Source: Panacibacter microcysteis
Lineage (GTDB): Bacteria; Bacteroidota; Bacteroidia; Chitinophagales; Chitinophagaceae
Direction: 5' to 3'
NCBI RefSeq assembly: GCF_015831355.1
Contig: NZ_JADWYR010000002.1
Span: 1,364,001-1,428,000 of the forward strand
DNA length: 64,000 nt
The notes beneath the pieces are model-generated. The model was not told the origin of the DNA and did no database searches. It saw only the letters and a list, made by a program, of their open reading frames with translations. Below, one piece after another: positions 9,615 through 18,240 of the stretch (position 1 is its first letter; each line of letters begins with the position of its first letter). Position numbers and translations under genes: made by a program.

Positions 9615-9758
9615 AATATGCTTAAAAAAGTGAGCCATGAAAATAGGGATTAAAGCCATAAGATAAAGACAAAATTTTGTGCTGCCGGTTACGCCATAAC
9701 ACCTGCAATAAACGGCACAAATATGGCTTTATTGCAGGTAAACCTTAAATGGCCTGCA

Positions 9759-10610
9759 TTACAAACGCTGCATAAAATCTTTCCTGTAACGGGATGGTGT
9801 AACCTGCTTTACTTTCAAAAACTGTTTATTGAAATTGGCAAGCGTATTAAAACCACTTTCATAGCAAATAGACTCGATTGTTTTCTGTGTGTCGATCAGT
9901 TGTTTGCAGGCATAACCAATGCGCACTTCGTTTAGAAAATCGATATATGTTTTTTTTGTACTTTTTTTAAAGTAGTTGCAAAATGCCGGAACGCTCATAC
10001 CGGCATGTATGGCAATTTCATTCAGGGATATTGGCTCCTGGAAATAGTCGATGGTATATTGGTATATTTTATCAATGCGTTCTTTATGGCGGGTGTTGTA
10101 TGCTTTTACTTCCTGCGTGGAAACAGTTTCAAAGCCCCTATGCTGCATGATCATATTCAGGCACTCGCAAAGTAGAATGATGCGTTCGAAGCCTTCAGCA
10201 AATTCAAGTTCCTCTATAAATGGTCTCAGGTATTCTCTGAGGTTGCCGTTTATTTTTAAACCCTGGTAAGAAATATCAAGCAACTGCCTGATGTGCCTGC
10301 TTTCCGGCAATTGAAGGAATTCTTTGCCCCAGAAGTCATCCCTGAATTGGATAACAAGGGCGCTTGTAATAATGTCTTTGCTAACCTTCTGAAATGTATG
10401 CGGAAGGTTTGAACCGAGAAAAAAAATGTCGCCCGTTTTAAATTCACCAATGTAATTACCGATGAAGCTGCTGCCCTCTCCTTCTTTAAACATGATGAGT
10501 TCGTATTCAATATGCTGGTGCCAGGGCACTTCAAAAAGCGGTGTGGTGTATGTTGTAGCAAGAAAAGAAGTGTTCTCACTCAACATTAATTTTTCAATTA
10601 TCGGCTTCAT
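9759..10610 (-). CDS. AraC-family regulator with N-terminal cupin domain
   Basis: A 283-residue transcription factor. Residues about 20-90 form a cupin-like sensor (WHQHIEYELIMFKEGEG, GDIFFLGSNLPHTFQ). Residues about 180-280 carry two helix-turn-helix motifs (SLNEIAIHAGMSVPAFCNYF and ESICYESGFNTLANFNKQF), ending TPSRYRKDF as is usual in AraC proteins. It is transcribed away from xylulokinase with a 185-bp shared promoter region, so control of the xylose genes is the simplest reading, but this is inferred from position. It could also act on the GH2 gene immediately downstream on the same strand. Confidence 0.93.
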   Translation of the reverse strand: MKPIIEKLMLSENTSFLATTYTTPLFEVPWHQHIEYELIMFKEGEGSSFIGNYIGEFKTGDIFFLGSNLPHTFQKVSKDIITSALVIQFRDDFWGKEFLQLPESRHIRQLLDISYQGLKINGNLREYLRPFIEELEFAEGFERIILLCECLNMIMQHRGFETVSTQEVKAYNTRHKERIDKIYQYTIDYFQEPISLNEIAIHAGMSVPAFCNYFKKSTKKTYIDFLNEVRIGYACKQLIDTQKTIESICYESGFNTLANFNKQFLKVKQVTPSRYRKDFMQRL

Positions 10611-10795
10611 TCCTGAACTATATTAAGCACAAATCTATTGTTTTATAAAATAGATAGTTAAAATAGTTTTAGTTTTAAAAAAGAAAGTGTAGGCTCGTGG
10701 CAAATCTCTTTAATACTTTTACCTTAAACGGGTAATCGGCAACTGATTTTCTAACGATTTTTAATAACCCCTTACAACAACCGGGTACAAGCTGT
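10611..10795. promoter_or_regulatory. Shared promoter region between the AraC regulator and xylB
   Basis: A 185-bp divergent intergenic region, strongly AT-rich near the regulator (10621-10690). No obvious long inverted repeat or pair of direct repeats stands out to mark the operator. Confidence 0.4.
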
Positions 10796-12277
10796 ATGTT
10801 ATTATTAGGCATAGATGTAGGAACCTCATCAATCAAAGTATCAGTAGTAGATGCACAAACACAACAAACGGTTGCGTCTGCAAATTATCCTGAAACGGAA
10901 GCAGAGATTATTGCACATAAAAGCGGCTGGGCAGAACAATCACCACTAAGCTGGTGGATGTTTTTCCAGGAAGCCCTCAGGAAAGCGCATGCTTCAAAAA
11001 ACTATGATCCCAAAGATATTGCCGCCATCGGCATTGCTTACCAGATGCATGGGCTGGTAACAGTAGATAAAAACCAGAACGTACTGAGAGATTCAATCAT
11101 CTGGTGCGACAGCCGCGCTGTGCCATACGGCGAAGCAGCGTTTAAAAGTATCGGGGAAGAAAAAAGCCTTGCACACCTGCTCAATTCGCCCGGCAACTTT
11201 ACAGCGGCCAAACTTGCATGGGTAAAGGAAAATGAACCACAGGTGTACGAACGTATAGATAAGATAATGCTGCCTGGCGATTATATCGGCATGATGCTCA
11301 CAGGAAGTATTACCACCAGCATCTCGTCTTTATCAGAAGGTATATTCTGGGATTTTAAAACCAATACACTTTCTGCAGATGTTATGCAGTATTTCGGGTT
11401 CGATAACAGCATTATTCCAACAATCAACAACGTCTTTAGCGAACATGGTTATATTACCGAAGCCGTTGCTAACCTCTTACAACTTAAGCCTGGTATTCCT
11501 GTGGCTTACAAGGCAGGCGACCAGCCCAATAATGCACTCTCGTTAAATGTGCTTGAACCCGGCGAAGTTGCAGCTACTGCCGGCACATCCGGCGTTATTT
11601 ATGGCGTAAGCGACCAGCTTGCGTACGATCTGCAATCCCGTGTAAACAGCTTTGCGCATGTAAATTATACACCGGCGCAAACGCGCATTGGCATCCTGCT
11701 TTGCATTAATGGTACGGGTATTTTAAACAAATGGCTCAAAAACATTGCAGCCGCCAACGCTTCGTACAGTGCACTCAACGAAGATGCAGCCAAAGTAAAC
11801 ATTGGCAGCGATGGTTTGTACATTATACCATTTGGCAATGGCGCAGAACGCATGCTGAACAATAAAATTCCGGGTACACATTTACACAACATAGATCTTA
11901 ATAAACACAGCACGGCGCATTTGTACCGCGCCGGACAGGAAGGTATTGCATTTGCTTTCAGGTATGGTCTGGATATTATGCGCGAAAACAAAATGAATCC
12001 TTCTGTCATTCGTGCAGGCAAAGCCAATATGTTTTTGAGCAGTGTATTTACTGATGCGTTTGTAAACGTAACCAATACACCTGTGGAGTTGTACAACTGC
12101 GATGGCAGTGTGGGTGCCGCCCTGGGCGCTGGTATTGGTGCCAATGTTTTCAGCAGCGCGAAAGAAGCTTTTGCCAACATGCAGCAGTTACAAACGGTAA
12201 CACCAGACGGTAACAATGCATACGAAGAACATTACCAGCAATGGAAAAGTTATTTGCAAAAAGACCTGTCGTTTTAG
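10796..12277 (+). CDS. xylB: Xylulokinase
   Basis: A 493-residue FGGY-family sugar kinase that phosphorylates D-xylulose to xylulose 5-phosphate in the cytoplasm. It opens with the phosphate-binding motif LLLGIDVGTSSIKVSVVDA, followed by SGWAEQSPLSWW, IGIAYQMHGLV and the substrate-binding IIWCDSRAVPYGE. The C-terminal domain has GEVAATAGTSGVIYG, GNGAERMLNN, EGIAFAFRYGLDIM and ending GSVGAALGAGIGA. Length fits the family (about 490). It lies 351 bp upstream of xylose isomerase on the same strand and divergent from an AraC regulator, which supports the xylose assignment over other pentulose kinases. Confidence 0.96.
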   Translation: MLLLGIDVGTSSIKVSVVDAQTQQTVASANYPETEAEIIAHKSGWAEQSPLSWWMFFQEALRKAHASKNYDPKDIAAIGIAYQMHGLVTVDKNQNVLRDSIIWCDSRAVPYGEAAFKSIGEEKSLAHLLNSPGNFTAAKLAWVKENEPQVYERIDKIMLPGDYIGMMLTGSITTSISSLSEGIFWDFKTNTLSADVMQYFGFDNSIIPTINNVFSEHGYITEAVANLLQLKPGIPVAYKAGDQPNNALSLNVLEPGEVAATAGTSGVIYGVSDQLAYDLQSRVNSFAHVNYTPAQTRIGILLCINGTGILNKWLKNIAAANASYSALNEDAAKVNIGSDGLYIIPFGNGAERMLNNKIPGTHLHNIDLNKHSTAHLYRAGQEGIAFAFRYGLDIMRENKMNPSVIRAGKANMFLSSVFTDAFVNVTNTPVELYNCDGSVGAALGAGIGANVFSSAKEAFANMQQLQTVTPDGNNAYEEHYQQWKSYLQKDLSF

Positions 12278-12300
12278 TACAAAAGCAAAGAAGGTTTGTA

Positions 12301-12350
12301 GCCCGGCAGCCGTGCAGGCATGAAACTTTCGTTGCGTCGCACTCTTGTAC
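12301..12350 (-). repeat. GTACAAG element, type II core
   Basis: The + strand reads GCCCGGCAGCCGTGCAGGC, then the reverse of GTACAAGAGTGCGACGCAAC ending at 12350. It begins 24 bases after the xylB stop. Confidence 0.85.
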
Positions 12351-12411
12351 TGCATTGCATGTCTCAGCAGCTTAAATGCAACCGGCGCAATGGTTTACAA
12401 GTATAAAATGA

Positions 12412-12448
12412 CCCTGGTGTGCTAAAGCTTTGCTTTAGCACACCAGGG
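12412..12448. repeat. Perfect 17-bp hairpin between xylB and xylA
   Basis: The arms CCCTGGTGTGCTAAAGC (12412-12428) and GCTTTAGCACACCAGGG (12432-12448) match exactly around a TTT loop. No T-tract follows on either strand, so it is not a standard intrinsic terminator. It could set the xylB/xylA transcript ratio, protect the xylB 3' end, or be a repeat remnant. Confidence 0.8.
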
Positions 12449-12538
12449 TGGTAGCCAAAGAAAAAATAATGCAGTATAAAAAGGAGTTTATATTTAGCCT
12501 GCATATAGCACCCGGAGCAGTTGAGTAATGAACCAAAC

Positions 12539-12585
12539 GTACAAGTGAGTGACACAACAGGCGATGACAGCAGTACAAAAGCTGG
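12539..12585 (+). repeat. GTACAAG element, type I core
   Basis: Reads GTACAAGTGAGTGACACAAC, then AGGCGATGACAGCAGTACAA. It faces the type II copy at 12301-12350, so the two bracket the hairpin. Confidence 0.85.
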
Positions 12586-12628
12586 TTACACAATCATATA
12601 AAAAACTATAACTTTTAAATCAATAACT

Positions 12629-13957
12629 ATGTCAGTTCTTACCGGAGACAAAGAATTCTTTAAAGGAATCGGGCAGATTAAATACGAAGGCCCTGAAAGC
12701 GATAACCCGCTGGCCTATCGTTGGTACGATGAGCATAAAACAATTGCAGGCAAAAGCATGAAAGAGCATTTGCGTTTTGCATGTGCTTACTGGCATTCAT
12801 TCTGCGGCAACGGTGCTGACCCTTTTGGCGGCCCAACACATACGCACCCGTGGGATGAAAAAAGTGATGCAGTTGAAAGAGCAAAAGATAAGATGGATGC
12901 CGCTTTTGAGTTTATTACAAAAATGAATCTGCCTTTTTACTGTTTCCACGATGTTGATGTGGTTGACTACGGTAACGATATTGCAGAAAATGAAAGACGT
13001 TTGCAGGCGCTGGTAGCATATGCAAAAGAAAAACAGCAAGCCTCAGGCGTTAAGCTGTTATGGGGTACTGCCAACCTGTTCTCTCACCTGCGTTATATGA
13101 ACGGCGCAGCTACCAATCCCGATTTTCATGTATTGACACATGGGGCTGCACAGGTAAAAGCAGCACTCGACGCAACCATTGCATTGGGCGGGCAAAACTA
13201 TGTGTTCTGGGGTGGCCGCGAGGGCTACATGACATTGCTGAACACAGATATGAAACGTGAGCAGGAACACCTGGCCATGTTTTTACATAAAGCAAAAGAC
13301 TATGCAAGATCCCAGGGTTTTACCGGCACCTTCTTTATAGAGCCAAAACCTTGTGAGCCTACAAAACACCAGTATGATTATGACAGCGCAACAGTGATCA
13401 GCTTTTTGCGCCAGCATGACTTGCTGAACGATTTTAAACTGAACATTGAAGTAAACCATGCCACACTTGCCGGGCATACTTTTACGCATGAACTGCAGGT
13501 GGCTGCCGATGCGGGACTACTTGGTTCTATAGATGCCAACCGTGGCGACTACCAGAATGGATGGGATACAGACCAGTTCCCGAACGACATAAACGAACTT
13601 ACTGAAGCCATGCTGATCATTTTGCAGGCAGGGGGTTTTGCAGGTGGCGGTATCAATTTCGATGCAAAAATACGCCGCAACTCCACTGACCCGGACGACC
13701 TGTTCCTGGCACATATTGGCGGAATGGATACGTTCGCAAGGGCATTGGTTACAGCAGACAAAATCTTACAAAACGGTACTTACAGCAGGCTGCGTAAAGA
13801 GCGTTATGCATCTTACGACAGCGGTAAAGGCGCTGAGTTTGAAGCAGGTAAGCTTTCACTGGAAGATCTGAGACAATACGCTATTGATAACGGCGAACCA
13901 AAAATTACCAGTGGCAAACAGGAATTATTTGAAAACATCGTGAACAGGTTTATCTGA
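12629..13957 (+). CDS. xylA: Xylose isomerase, class II
   Basis: A 442-residue enzyme interconverting D-xylose and D-xylulose, needing two divalent metals. Landmarks: [18 protein letters not shown] near residue 52, the catalytic His in [10 protein letters not shown] near residue 101, [17 protein letters not shown] near residue 192, metal-ligand region [17 protein letters not shown] near residue 235 and [13 protein letters not shown] near residue 273, with [17 protein letters not shown] near residue 300. The N-terminal extension and length match the longer class II enzymes of Bacteroidota. With xylB it channels xylose to the pentose phosphate pathway. A strong terminator follows 20 bases after the stop. 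Confidence 0.98.
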   Translation: MSVLTGDKEFFKGIGQIKYEGPESDNPLAYRWYDEHKTIAGKSMKEHLRFACAYWHSFCGNGADPFGGPTHTHPWDEKSDAVERAKDKMDAAFEFITKMNLPFYCFHDVDVVDYGNDIAENERRLQALVAYAKEKQQASGVKLLWGTANLFSHLRYMNGAATNPDFHVLTHGAAQVKAALDATIALGGQNYVFWGGREGYMTLLNTDMKREQEHLAMFLHKAKDYARSQGFTGTFFIEPKPCEPTKHQYDYDSATVISFLRQHDLLNDFKLNIEVNHATLAGHTFTHELQVAADAGLLGSIDANRGDYQNGWDTDQFPNDINELTEAMLIILQAGGFAGGGINFDAKIRRNSTDPDDLFLAHIGGMDTFARALVTADKILQNGTYSRLRKERYASYDSGKGAEFEAGKLSLEDLRQYAIDNGEPKITSGKQELFENIVNRFI

Positions 13958-13977
13958 TACATGCAAAAGAGCAGTAA

Positions 13978-14010
13978 ATGAAAGCGCCGCCCATGGGGCG
14001 GCGCTTTCAT
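13978..14010 (+). terminator. Perfect 15-bp hairpin after xylA
   Basis: Arms ATGAAAGCGCCGCCC (13978-13992) and GGGCGGCGCTTTCAT (13996-14010) match exactly around ATG, followed by TTAACAT. The T-tract is weak, but the GC-rich stem and its position just after xylA support termination. Confidence 0.75.
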
Positions 14011-14075
14011 TTAACATAAAAAGGCAGGAAAATTCGTTTGTTTTTTTTGCTGTAAACTTTCTATCTTAGATTAGT

Positions 14076-14303
14076 CTTTGTTGCGTCGCATTTTAAAACC
14101 ACGCCGTTTTTATCAAGTTACTTGCCCTCTGAAAGCTGACCGGTTTGTTTTTTTCCGGCATTCGATTAAACGATATCATCTAATGATTGGAACCCGTTTT
14201 AAATCTGATCCTCGATTGCATAGTATTTATACTAAAGCAAAGAATGAAAAACATACCCGCATTAGCTTAAAGAAACCAGCATTTAGAATGCGACGCAACG
14301 AAG
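14076..14303. repeat. 228-bp unit bounded by inverted type II cores
   Basis: CTTTGTTGCGTCGCATT at 14076-14092 and AATGCGACGCAACGAAG at 14287-14303 are inverted copies with one mismatch in 17 bases. The outer arms of the GTACAAG element are missing from both. The 190-odd bases between contain no recognisable gene. The right copy ends seven bases from the stop of the next leftward gene. Confidence 0.7.
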
Positions 14304-14309
14304 ATTTTT

Positions 14310-15668
14310 TTAATACTTAAAAACCTTATCCCCTGCCATTACTTCCTGGGTTTTATCATCAAATGTTACTTTTTGCCCGGTTCTGTACGCGGCATTGGTC
14401 ATGATAACCGCAATGCTGTGGTTGTAACCCGCTTCGATGGGTGCATTGGGTTGCTTACGGTTGCGCACGCATTCCATCCAGTTGCGCACATGTGCCTGCG
14501 TAAGCGGGTCGCCGCCGGTATTGGCACCTGTTGAAACTTTTGGAGCAAGATCATTAAGGCTTATCTCCGGCAAAAGATTGGGCTTCATGTTCATTGGTTT
14601 TGCATACTCTTCTGTAAGACCACCGGCAGACGATATTTTATTTGTGTCGAGGTTGAGTGTACCGCCATTGGAATAATAGATCTCTTTTACATCGCCCGCC
14701 GCATTTGTTTGCCGAGACGTAAACACTACCTGGAAACCATTTTTCATATCATCCATCGGACCGTAATCAAATACTGCTGTTAGCGTATCAGCATTTTCCC
14801 GGCCGTCTTTCCATACATAATTACCGCCATTAACTGCCACACTGCGTGGGTGCGATAAACCTGCAAACCAGTGTACGGTATCTATCTGGTGGCACATCCA
14901 CTGGCCGGGAATACCAGACGAATATGGCCAGAACAACCGGTACTCGAGGTAGTGCCGCGCATTAAACGGTGCATCAGGCCGGTTGATTAAAAAGCGCTTC
15001 CAGTCTACATCTTCTTCTTTTACCTGTGCTACCAGTGCCGGTCTGCGCCAGCGGCCCGGCTGGTTTACGTTCCATGTTAATTCAACAGTAACGATGGGTC
15101 CGAATTTGCCTGACTTTATAAAATCATAAGCGGCCCAGTAATTGGCTCCGCTCCTGCGCTGGCTTCCGATCTGTACGATCTGCTTACTGTCTTTTACTGC
15201 CTTAAGTACGGCCCGTGCATCTTCCATTGTTTCGGCAAGGGGCTTTTCTGTATAGGCATCTTTGCCTGCTTTCATCGCTTCTATACAATGCTGCGCATGT
15301 TGAAAGTCTGCGGTACTGATAAACACGGCATCAAGGTCTTTCAACGCATACAAGTCGTCATTGTTCATGCAGGCTGTGACGCCGTGGCCCAGTTTCTGCT
15401 TCCACATCGCAACGCCTTCTTCCCTGCGCTTTTTCCATATATCACTCACCGCTATAATATCGAAGTTCAATTCTTTGTACAGGGTCATAAACGAAGGAAG
15501 GTGAGAATCCTTATGCCTGTCGGAAAAACCTACCACACCTACATTTACCCTGTCATTGGCACCTATAATCCTGCTGTAACTTTTTGCACTTAAACCAAGT
15601 GTTCCGAGATAGGTAGCGGCGCCTGTCATTGCACCTTTTTTAATAAAGTTTCTTCTTGTGTTATTCAT
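14310..15668 (-). CDS. Gfo/Idh/MocA-family oxidoreductase with twin-arginine signal
   Basis: A 452-residue protein. The start is MNNTRRNFIKKGAMTG (15668), giving a Tat-type signal (TRRNFIKKG then a hydrophobic stretch); an in-frame start 31 codons upstream is unlikely. The Rossmann fold follows (VNVGVVGFSDRHKDSHLPS), then AVFISTADFQHAQHCIEAMKAG, the conserved YTEKPLAETMEDA and QIGSQRRSGANYWAAYDFI. The middle part, with GIPGQWMCHQIDTVHWFAG, is typical of the periplasmic Bacteroidota subgroup. These enzymes act on sugars or sugar acids with NAD(P); the substrate cannot be told here. It stands between xylA and a DUF6807 gene, consistent with sugar catabolism. Confidence 0.92.
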   Translation of the reverse strand: MNNTRRNFIKKGAMTGAATYLGTLGLSAKSYSRIIGANDRVNVGVVGFSDRHKDSHLPSFMTLYKELNFDIIAVSDIWKKRREEGVAMWKQKLGHGVTACMNNDDLYALKDLDAVFISTADFQHAQHCIEAMKAGKDAYTEKPLAETMEDARAVLKAVKDSKQIVQIGSQRRSGANYWAAYDFIKSGKFGPIVTVELTWNVNQPGRWRRPALVAQVKEEDVDWKRFLINRPDAPFNARHYLEYRLFWPYSSGIPGQWMCHQIDTVHWFAGLSHPRSVAVNGGNYVWKDGRENADTLTAVFDYGPMDDMKNGFQVVFTSRQTNAAGDVKEIYYSNGGTLNLDTNKISSAGGLTEEYAKPMNMKPNLLPEISLNDLAPKVSTGANTGGDPLTQAHVRNWMECVRNRKQPNAPIEAGYNHSIAVIMTNAAYRTGQKVTFDDKTQEVMAGDKVFKY

Positions 15669-15992
15669 ACTGCAAGTAATTTTTAGCGTTGTGTTGTATA
15701 CTGAAAAAAGCCGGGCATATTTGCATGCATAAAAAGACAAATGCTCAATCTTATTTAGCAATTGTTGCGGGTTTAAACGCTTTTCGCAACAGTCTTCGCG
15801 TGCTGCATAATGCCCTCACTGTACAAGTGAGTGACACAACAGGCGATGCCATGAAACGCTACAGCACGCTAACAAAATAAAAAACATTTTATTCATGCAT
15901 AACTGAGTATCATTGCCGCTGTAAAACTGTTTTGCCAACATCCTGAAAGCGATTAAAGTTATACATTTAATGATAACGTAAACCGGTAGCAC
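15669..15992. other. Divergent intergenic region of 324 bp
   Basis: This lies between the leftward oxidoreductase and the rightward DUF6807 gene. It holds one GTACAAG element (15821-15870) and presumably both promoters. I see no gene. Confidence 0.5.
15821..15870 (+). repeat. GTACAAG element, type I core
   Basis: Reads GTACAAGTGAGTGACACAAC, then AGGCGATGCCATGAAACGCT and ACAGCACGCT. The left arm is not recognisable. Confidence 0.88.
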
Positions 15993-17033
15993 ATGAAAAG
16001 CATAACGTATAATTTTTTCTTTATTATCTGCCTGCTTATACTTCCGTTTTTTACAAAGGCACAGCATATAAAAGTTGCCCCGGTAAAAAATAAACAACAG
16101 GTTACTGTTAGTGTAGATGGTAAACTTTTTACGGTATTCAATTTTCCTGACAGCCTGGAGAAACCATTTCTTTACCCGGTCTATGCACCAAACGGCGAAG
16201 TAATCACCCGCGGTTTCCCGCTTGCGACAAGGGCCGGTGACCCGGTTGACCATCCCCACCATATTGGCTTGTGGCTGAACTATGAAAACGTGAACGGGCT
16301 TGACTTCTGGAATAATTCTTATGCAATTCCTGCAGACAAAAAGAACCGGTATGGGCGCATAAAAACTACGCGCATCGTAAACAGCAAAAGCGGCAGGGAG
16401 GGGCAACTTACCTACGAAGCGAACTGGCTGGACAGCAGTGGAGACTCCCTGCTGAAAGAGTTGACCACTTTTATTTTTTTACAGGAAAACAATGCCATTA
16501 TTATTGATCGGATAACAACGCTGATTGCATTGAAAGAAGTATCGATGCCAGACATCAAAGATGGATTTCTGGGGTTGCGTGTGGCGCATGAACTGGAGCT
16601 GCCGTCGAAAGAAGACCGTGAATATGCCGATGCCAACGGCATTGTAACCAAAGTAAATGCAGCCACCGACACACTTGCATCTGGCAATTATCTTACGGGT
16701 GCAGGCAAGGAAGGCAACGCAGCATGGGGCACACGGGCAAACTGGTGTTTACTATATGGCAAAAAAGGCAGCGACAGTATTAGTATTGCAATCATAGATC
16801 ACCCGAAAAATGTTGGCTACCCTACTTACTGGCATGCCAGGGGTTATGGCCTGTTTGCAGCTAACCCGCTCGGGCAAAAAGTATTTAGCAACGGCAAAGA
16901 AACACTCAACTTTGCGTTGAAAAAAGAAGAAAGAACAAGATTCAGGTACAGGATTGTAATAAATGCTGCAGGCACGCGACTAACAAATGACAACATTGAT
17001 AAAATGGCTGCTGCATTTGCAAAACTCTACTAA
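15993..17033 (+). CDS. DUF6807 (PmoA-like) secreted protein
   Basis: A 346-residue protein with a signal peptide ending near FFTKAQ (residue 23). The core matches the family often labelled methane oxygenase PmoA in Bacteroidota: KPFLYPVYAPNGEVITRGFP, DHPHHIGLWLNYENVNGLDFW, and a late YPTYWHARGYGLFAANPLGQ. The name is historical; these proteins are unrelated to methane oxidation and occur beside Gfo/Idh/MocA oxidoreductases and glycosidases, as here. A role in sugar processing is likely but the reaction is unknown. The conserved His cluster (HPHH) may bind metal or substrate. Confidence 0.88.
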   Translation: MKSITYNFFFIICLLILPFFTKAQHIKVAPVKNKQQVTVSVDGKLFTVFNFPDSLEKPFLYPVYAPNGEVITRGFPLATRAGDPVDHPHHIGLWLNYENVNGLDFWNNSYAIPADKKNRYGRIKTTRIVNSKSGREGQLTYEANWLDSSGDSLLKELTTFIFLQENNAIIIDRITTLIALKEVSMPDIKDGFLGLRVAHELELPSKEDREYADANGIVTKVNAATDTLASGNYLTGAGKEGNAAWGTRANWCLLYGKKGSDSISIAIIDHPKNVGYPTYWHARGYGLFAANPLGQKVFSNGKETLNFALKKEERTRFRYRIVINAAGTRLTNDNIDKMAAAFAKLY

Positions 17034-17129
17034 AGATGAAATGATTGCAGTCAGATTATTTTATGCTTTCAGGTTGTATTTTTAAAGTATCTGTTGATTG
17101 ATTATATTTAAATAAAACAAACATCGCAC

Positions 17130-17723
17130 ATGAAAACGAAAAGTTTAGGTTTAATAGTTGTTGTAGCACTACTGGTAATCTTAGGTGGTTGCGGATGCAA
17201 TATGTACAATGGTCTTGTTGGCAGCGACCAGAATGTAAAAAAAGTATGGAGTAACGTAGAAACCAACTACCAGCGCCGTACAGATTTGTACAACAGTGTT
17301 ATTAAGACAATCGAAGGTTCAGCAAACTTTGAAAAGTCTACCCTGAAAGAAGTACTCGAGGCACGTGCCAGGGCTACGAGCGTAACGGTCGATATTGATG
17401 ATCCTGAATCACTGGCAAAGTTCCAGCAGGCACAGGGCCAGTTGCAGGGTGCATTCAGCCGGTTAATGGCCGTAGCAGAAGCTTATCCTGATCTTAAGAC
17501 AACGACTGCATTCCGCGATTTTCAAACCCAGATAGAAGGCACCGAAAACCGCATCAATATTGCGCGGCAGGATTACAACAAAGCTGTAGAATCTTATAAC
17601 CTTAAGGTAAAACAGTTACCAACCAGTTTGTTTGCCGGTATTTTCGGTTTTAAAGAGAAGCCTTTCTACAAATCAGATGCAGGCAGCGAAAAAGCGCCGG
17701 ACATACAGTTCAACATTAAATAA
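17130..17723 (+). CDS. LemA family protein
   Basis: A 197-residue protein with one N-terminal hydrophobic segment (LIVVVALLVILGGC) followed by CGCNMYNGLVGSDQNVKKVW and the family motif NVETNYQRRTDLYNSVI. The rest is helical, ending in the common IRQDYNKAVESYNLKVKQLP-like stretch and FAGIFGFKEKPFYK. LemA proteins are anchored in the membrane with a helical domain outside; their biochemical role is not settled. A Cys in GGCGC could be lipid-modified. It is the first gene of an operon with two TPM-domain proteins (gaps of 15 and 40 bases), a frequent arrangement. Confidence 0.95.
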   Translation: MKTKSLGLIVVVALLVILGGCGCNMYNGLVGSDQNVKKVWSNVETNYQRRTDLYNSVIKTIEGSANFEKSTLKEVLEARARATSVTVDIDDPESLAKFQQAQGQLQGAFSRLMAVAEAYPDLKTTTAFRDFQTQIEGTENRINIARQDYNKAVESYNLKVKQLPTSLFAGIFGFKEKPFYKSDAGSEKAPDIQFNIK

Positions 17724-17738
17724 TACCAGCACCAGCAC

Positions 17739-18200
17739 ATGTTTGCACTATTTCGCAAAAAAGCAGTCAATTTCTTTTCTGAAGCAGAAAAGGAACACAT
17801 ACACACCGCCATACAGCAGGCAGAACGCCATACCAGCGGTGAGGTGCGTGTCTATATCGAAAGCCATTGCAGTTATGTAGACCCTATAGACCGGGCGGCA
17901 GAGATCTTTTATAATCTTAAGATGAATGCTACCGATCTGCACAACGGTGTACTGGTGTATGTAGCTATGAAAGATAAGCAGCTGGCCATTTTTGCAGATG
18001 AAGGCATTTATAAAAAAGCAGGCGACAGTTTCTGGACGGAAGAAGTAAAACATATGCTTACACACTTCAACAAAGCAAATTACGCCGCAGGCATTGCCAC
18101 CGTTGTAACAGAAATCGGCGAAGTACTGCACGCACACTTTCCGTACGACCCGCATACAGATAAAAATGAATTGCCGGACGAGATAGTTTTTGGAAAATAA
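17739..18200 (+). CDS. TPM-domain protein, cytoplasmic short form
   Basis: A 153-residue protein without a signal peptide, made largely of a single TPM (TLP18.3/Psb32/MOLO-1) domain: EAEKEHIHTAIQQAERHTSG, GEVRVYIESHC, AAEIFYNLKMNATDLHNGVL, VYVAMKDKQLAIFADEGIY, and the helical end. It lies second in the LemA operon; the next gene is the long secreted TPM protein. The domain is thought to form phosphatase-like or chaperone-like folds in other organisms, but a function here is not known. Confidence 0.88.
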   Translation: MFALFRKKAVNFFSEAEKEHIHTAIQQAERHTSGEVRVYIESHCSYVDPIDRAAEIFYNLKMNATDLHNGVLVYVAMKDKQLAIFADEGIYKKAGDSFWTEEVKHMLTHFNKANYAAGIATVVTEIGEVLHAHFPYDPHTDKNELPDEIVFGK

Positions 18201-18240
18201 ATCAACAAAGTCCTGTCGCAAGGCGGGACTTATTTATAAG

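Noticed and set aside
12412-12448. The xylB-xylA hairpin as a simple intrinsic terminator
   Set aside because: The stem is excellent, but neither side is followed by a T run, and the downstream gene is in the same pathway and direction.
14078-14320. 80-codon forward frame between the inverted cores
   Set aside because: It reads through both repeat copies and overlaps the end of the oxidoreductase gene; no domain.
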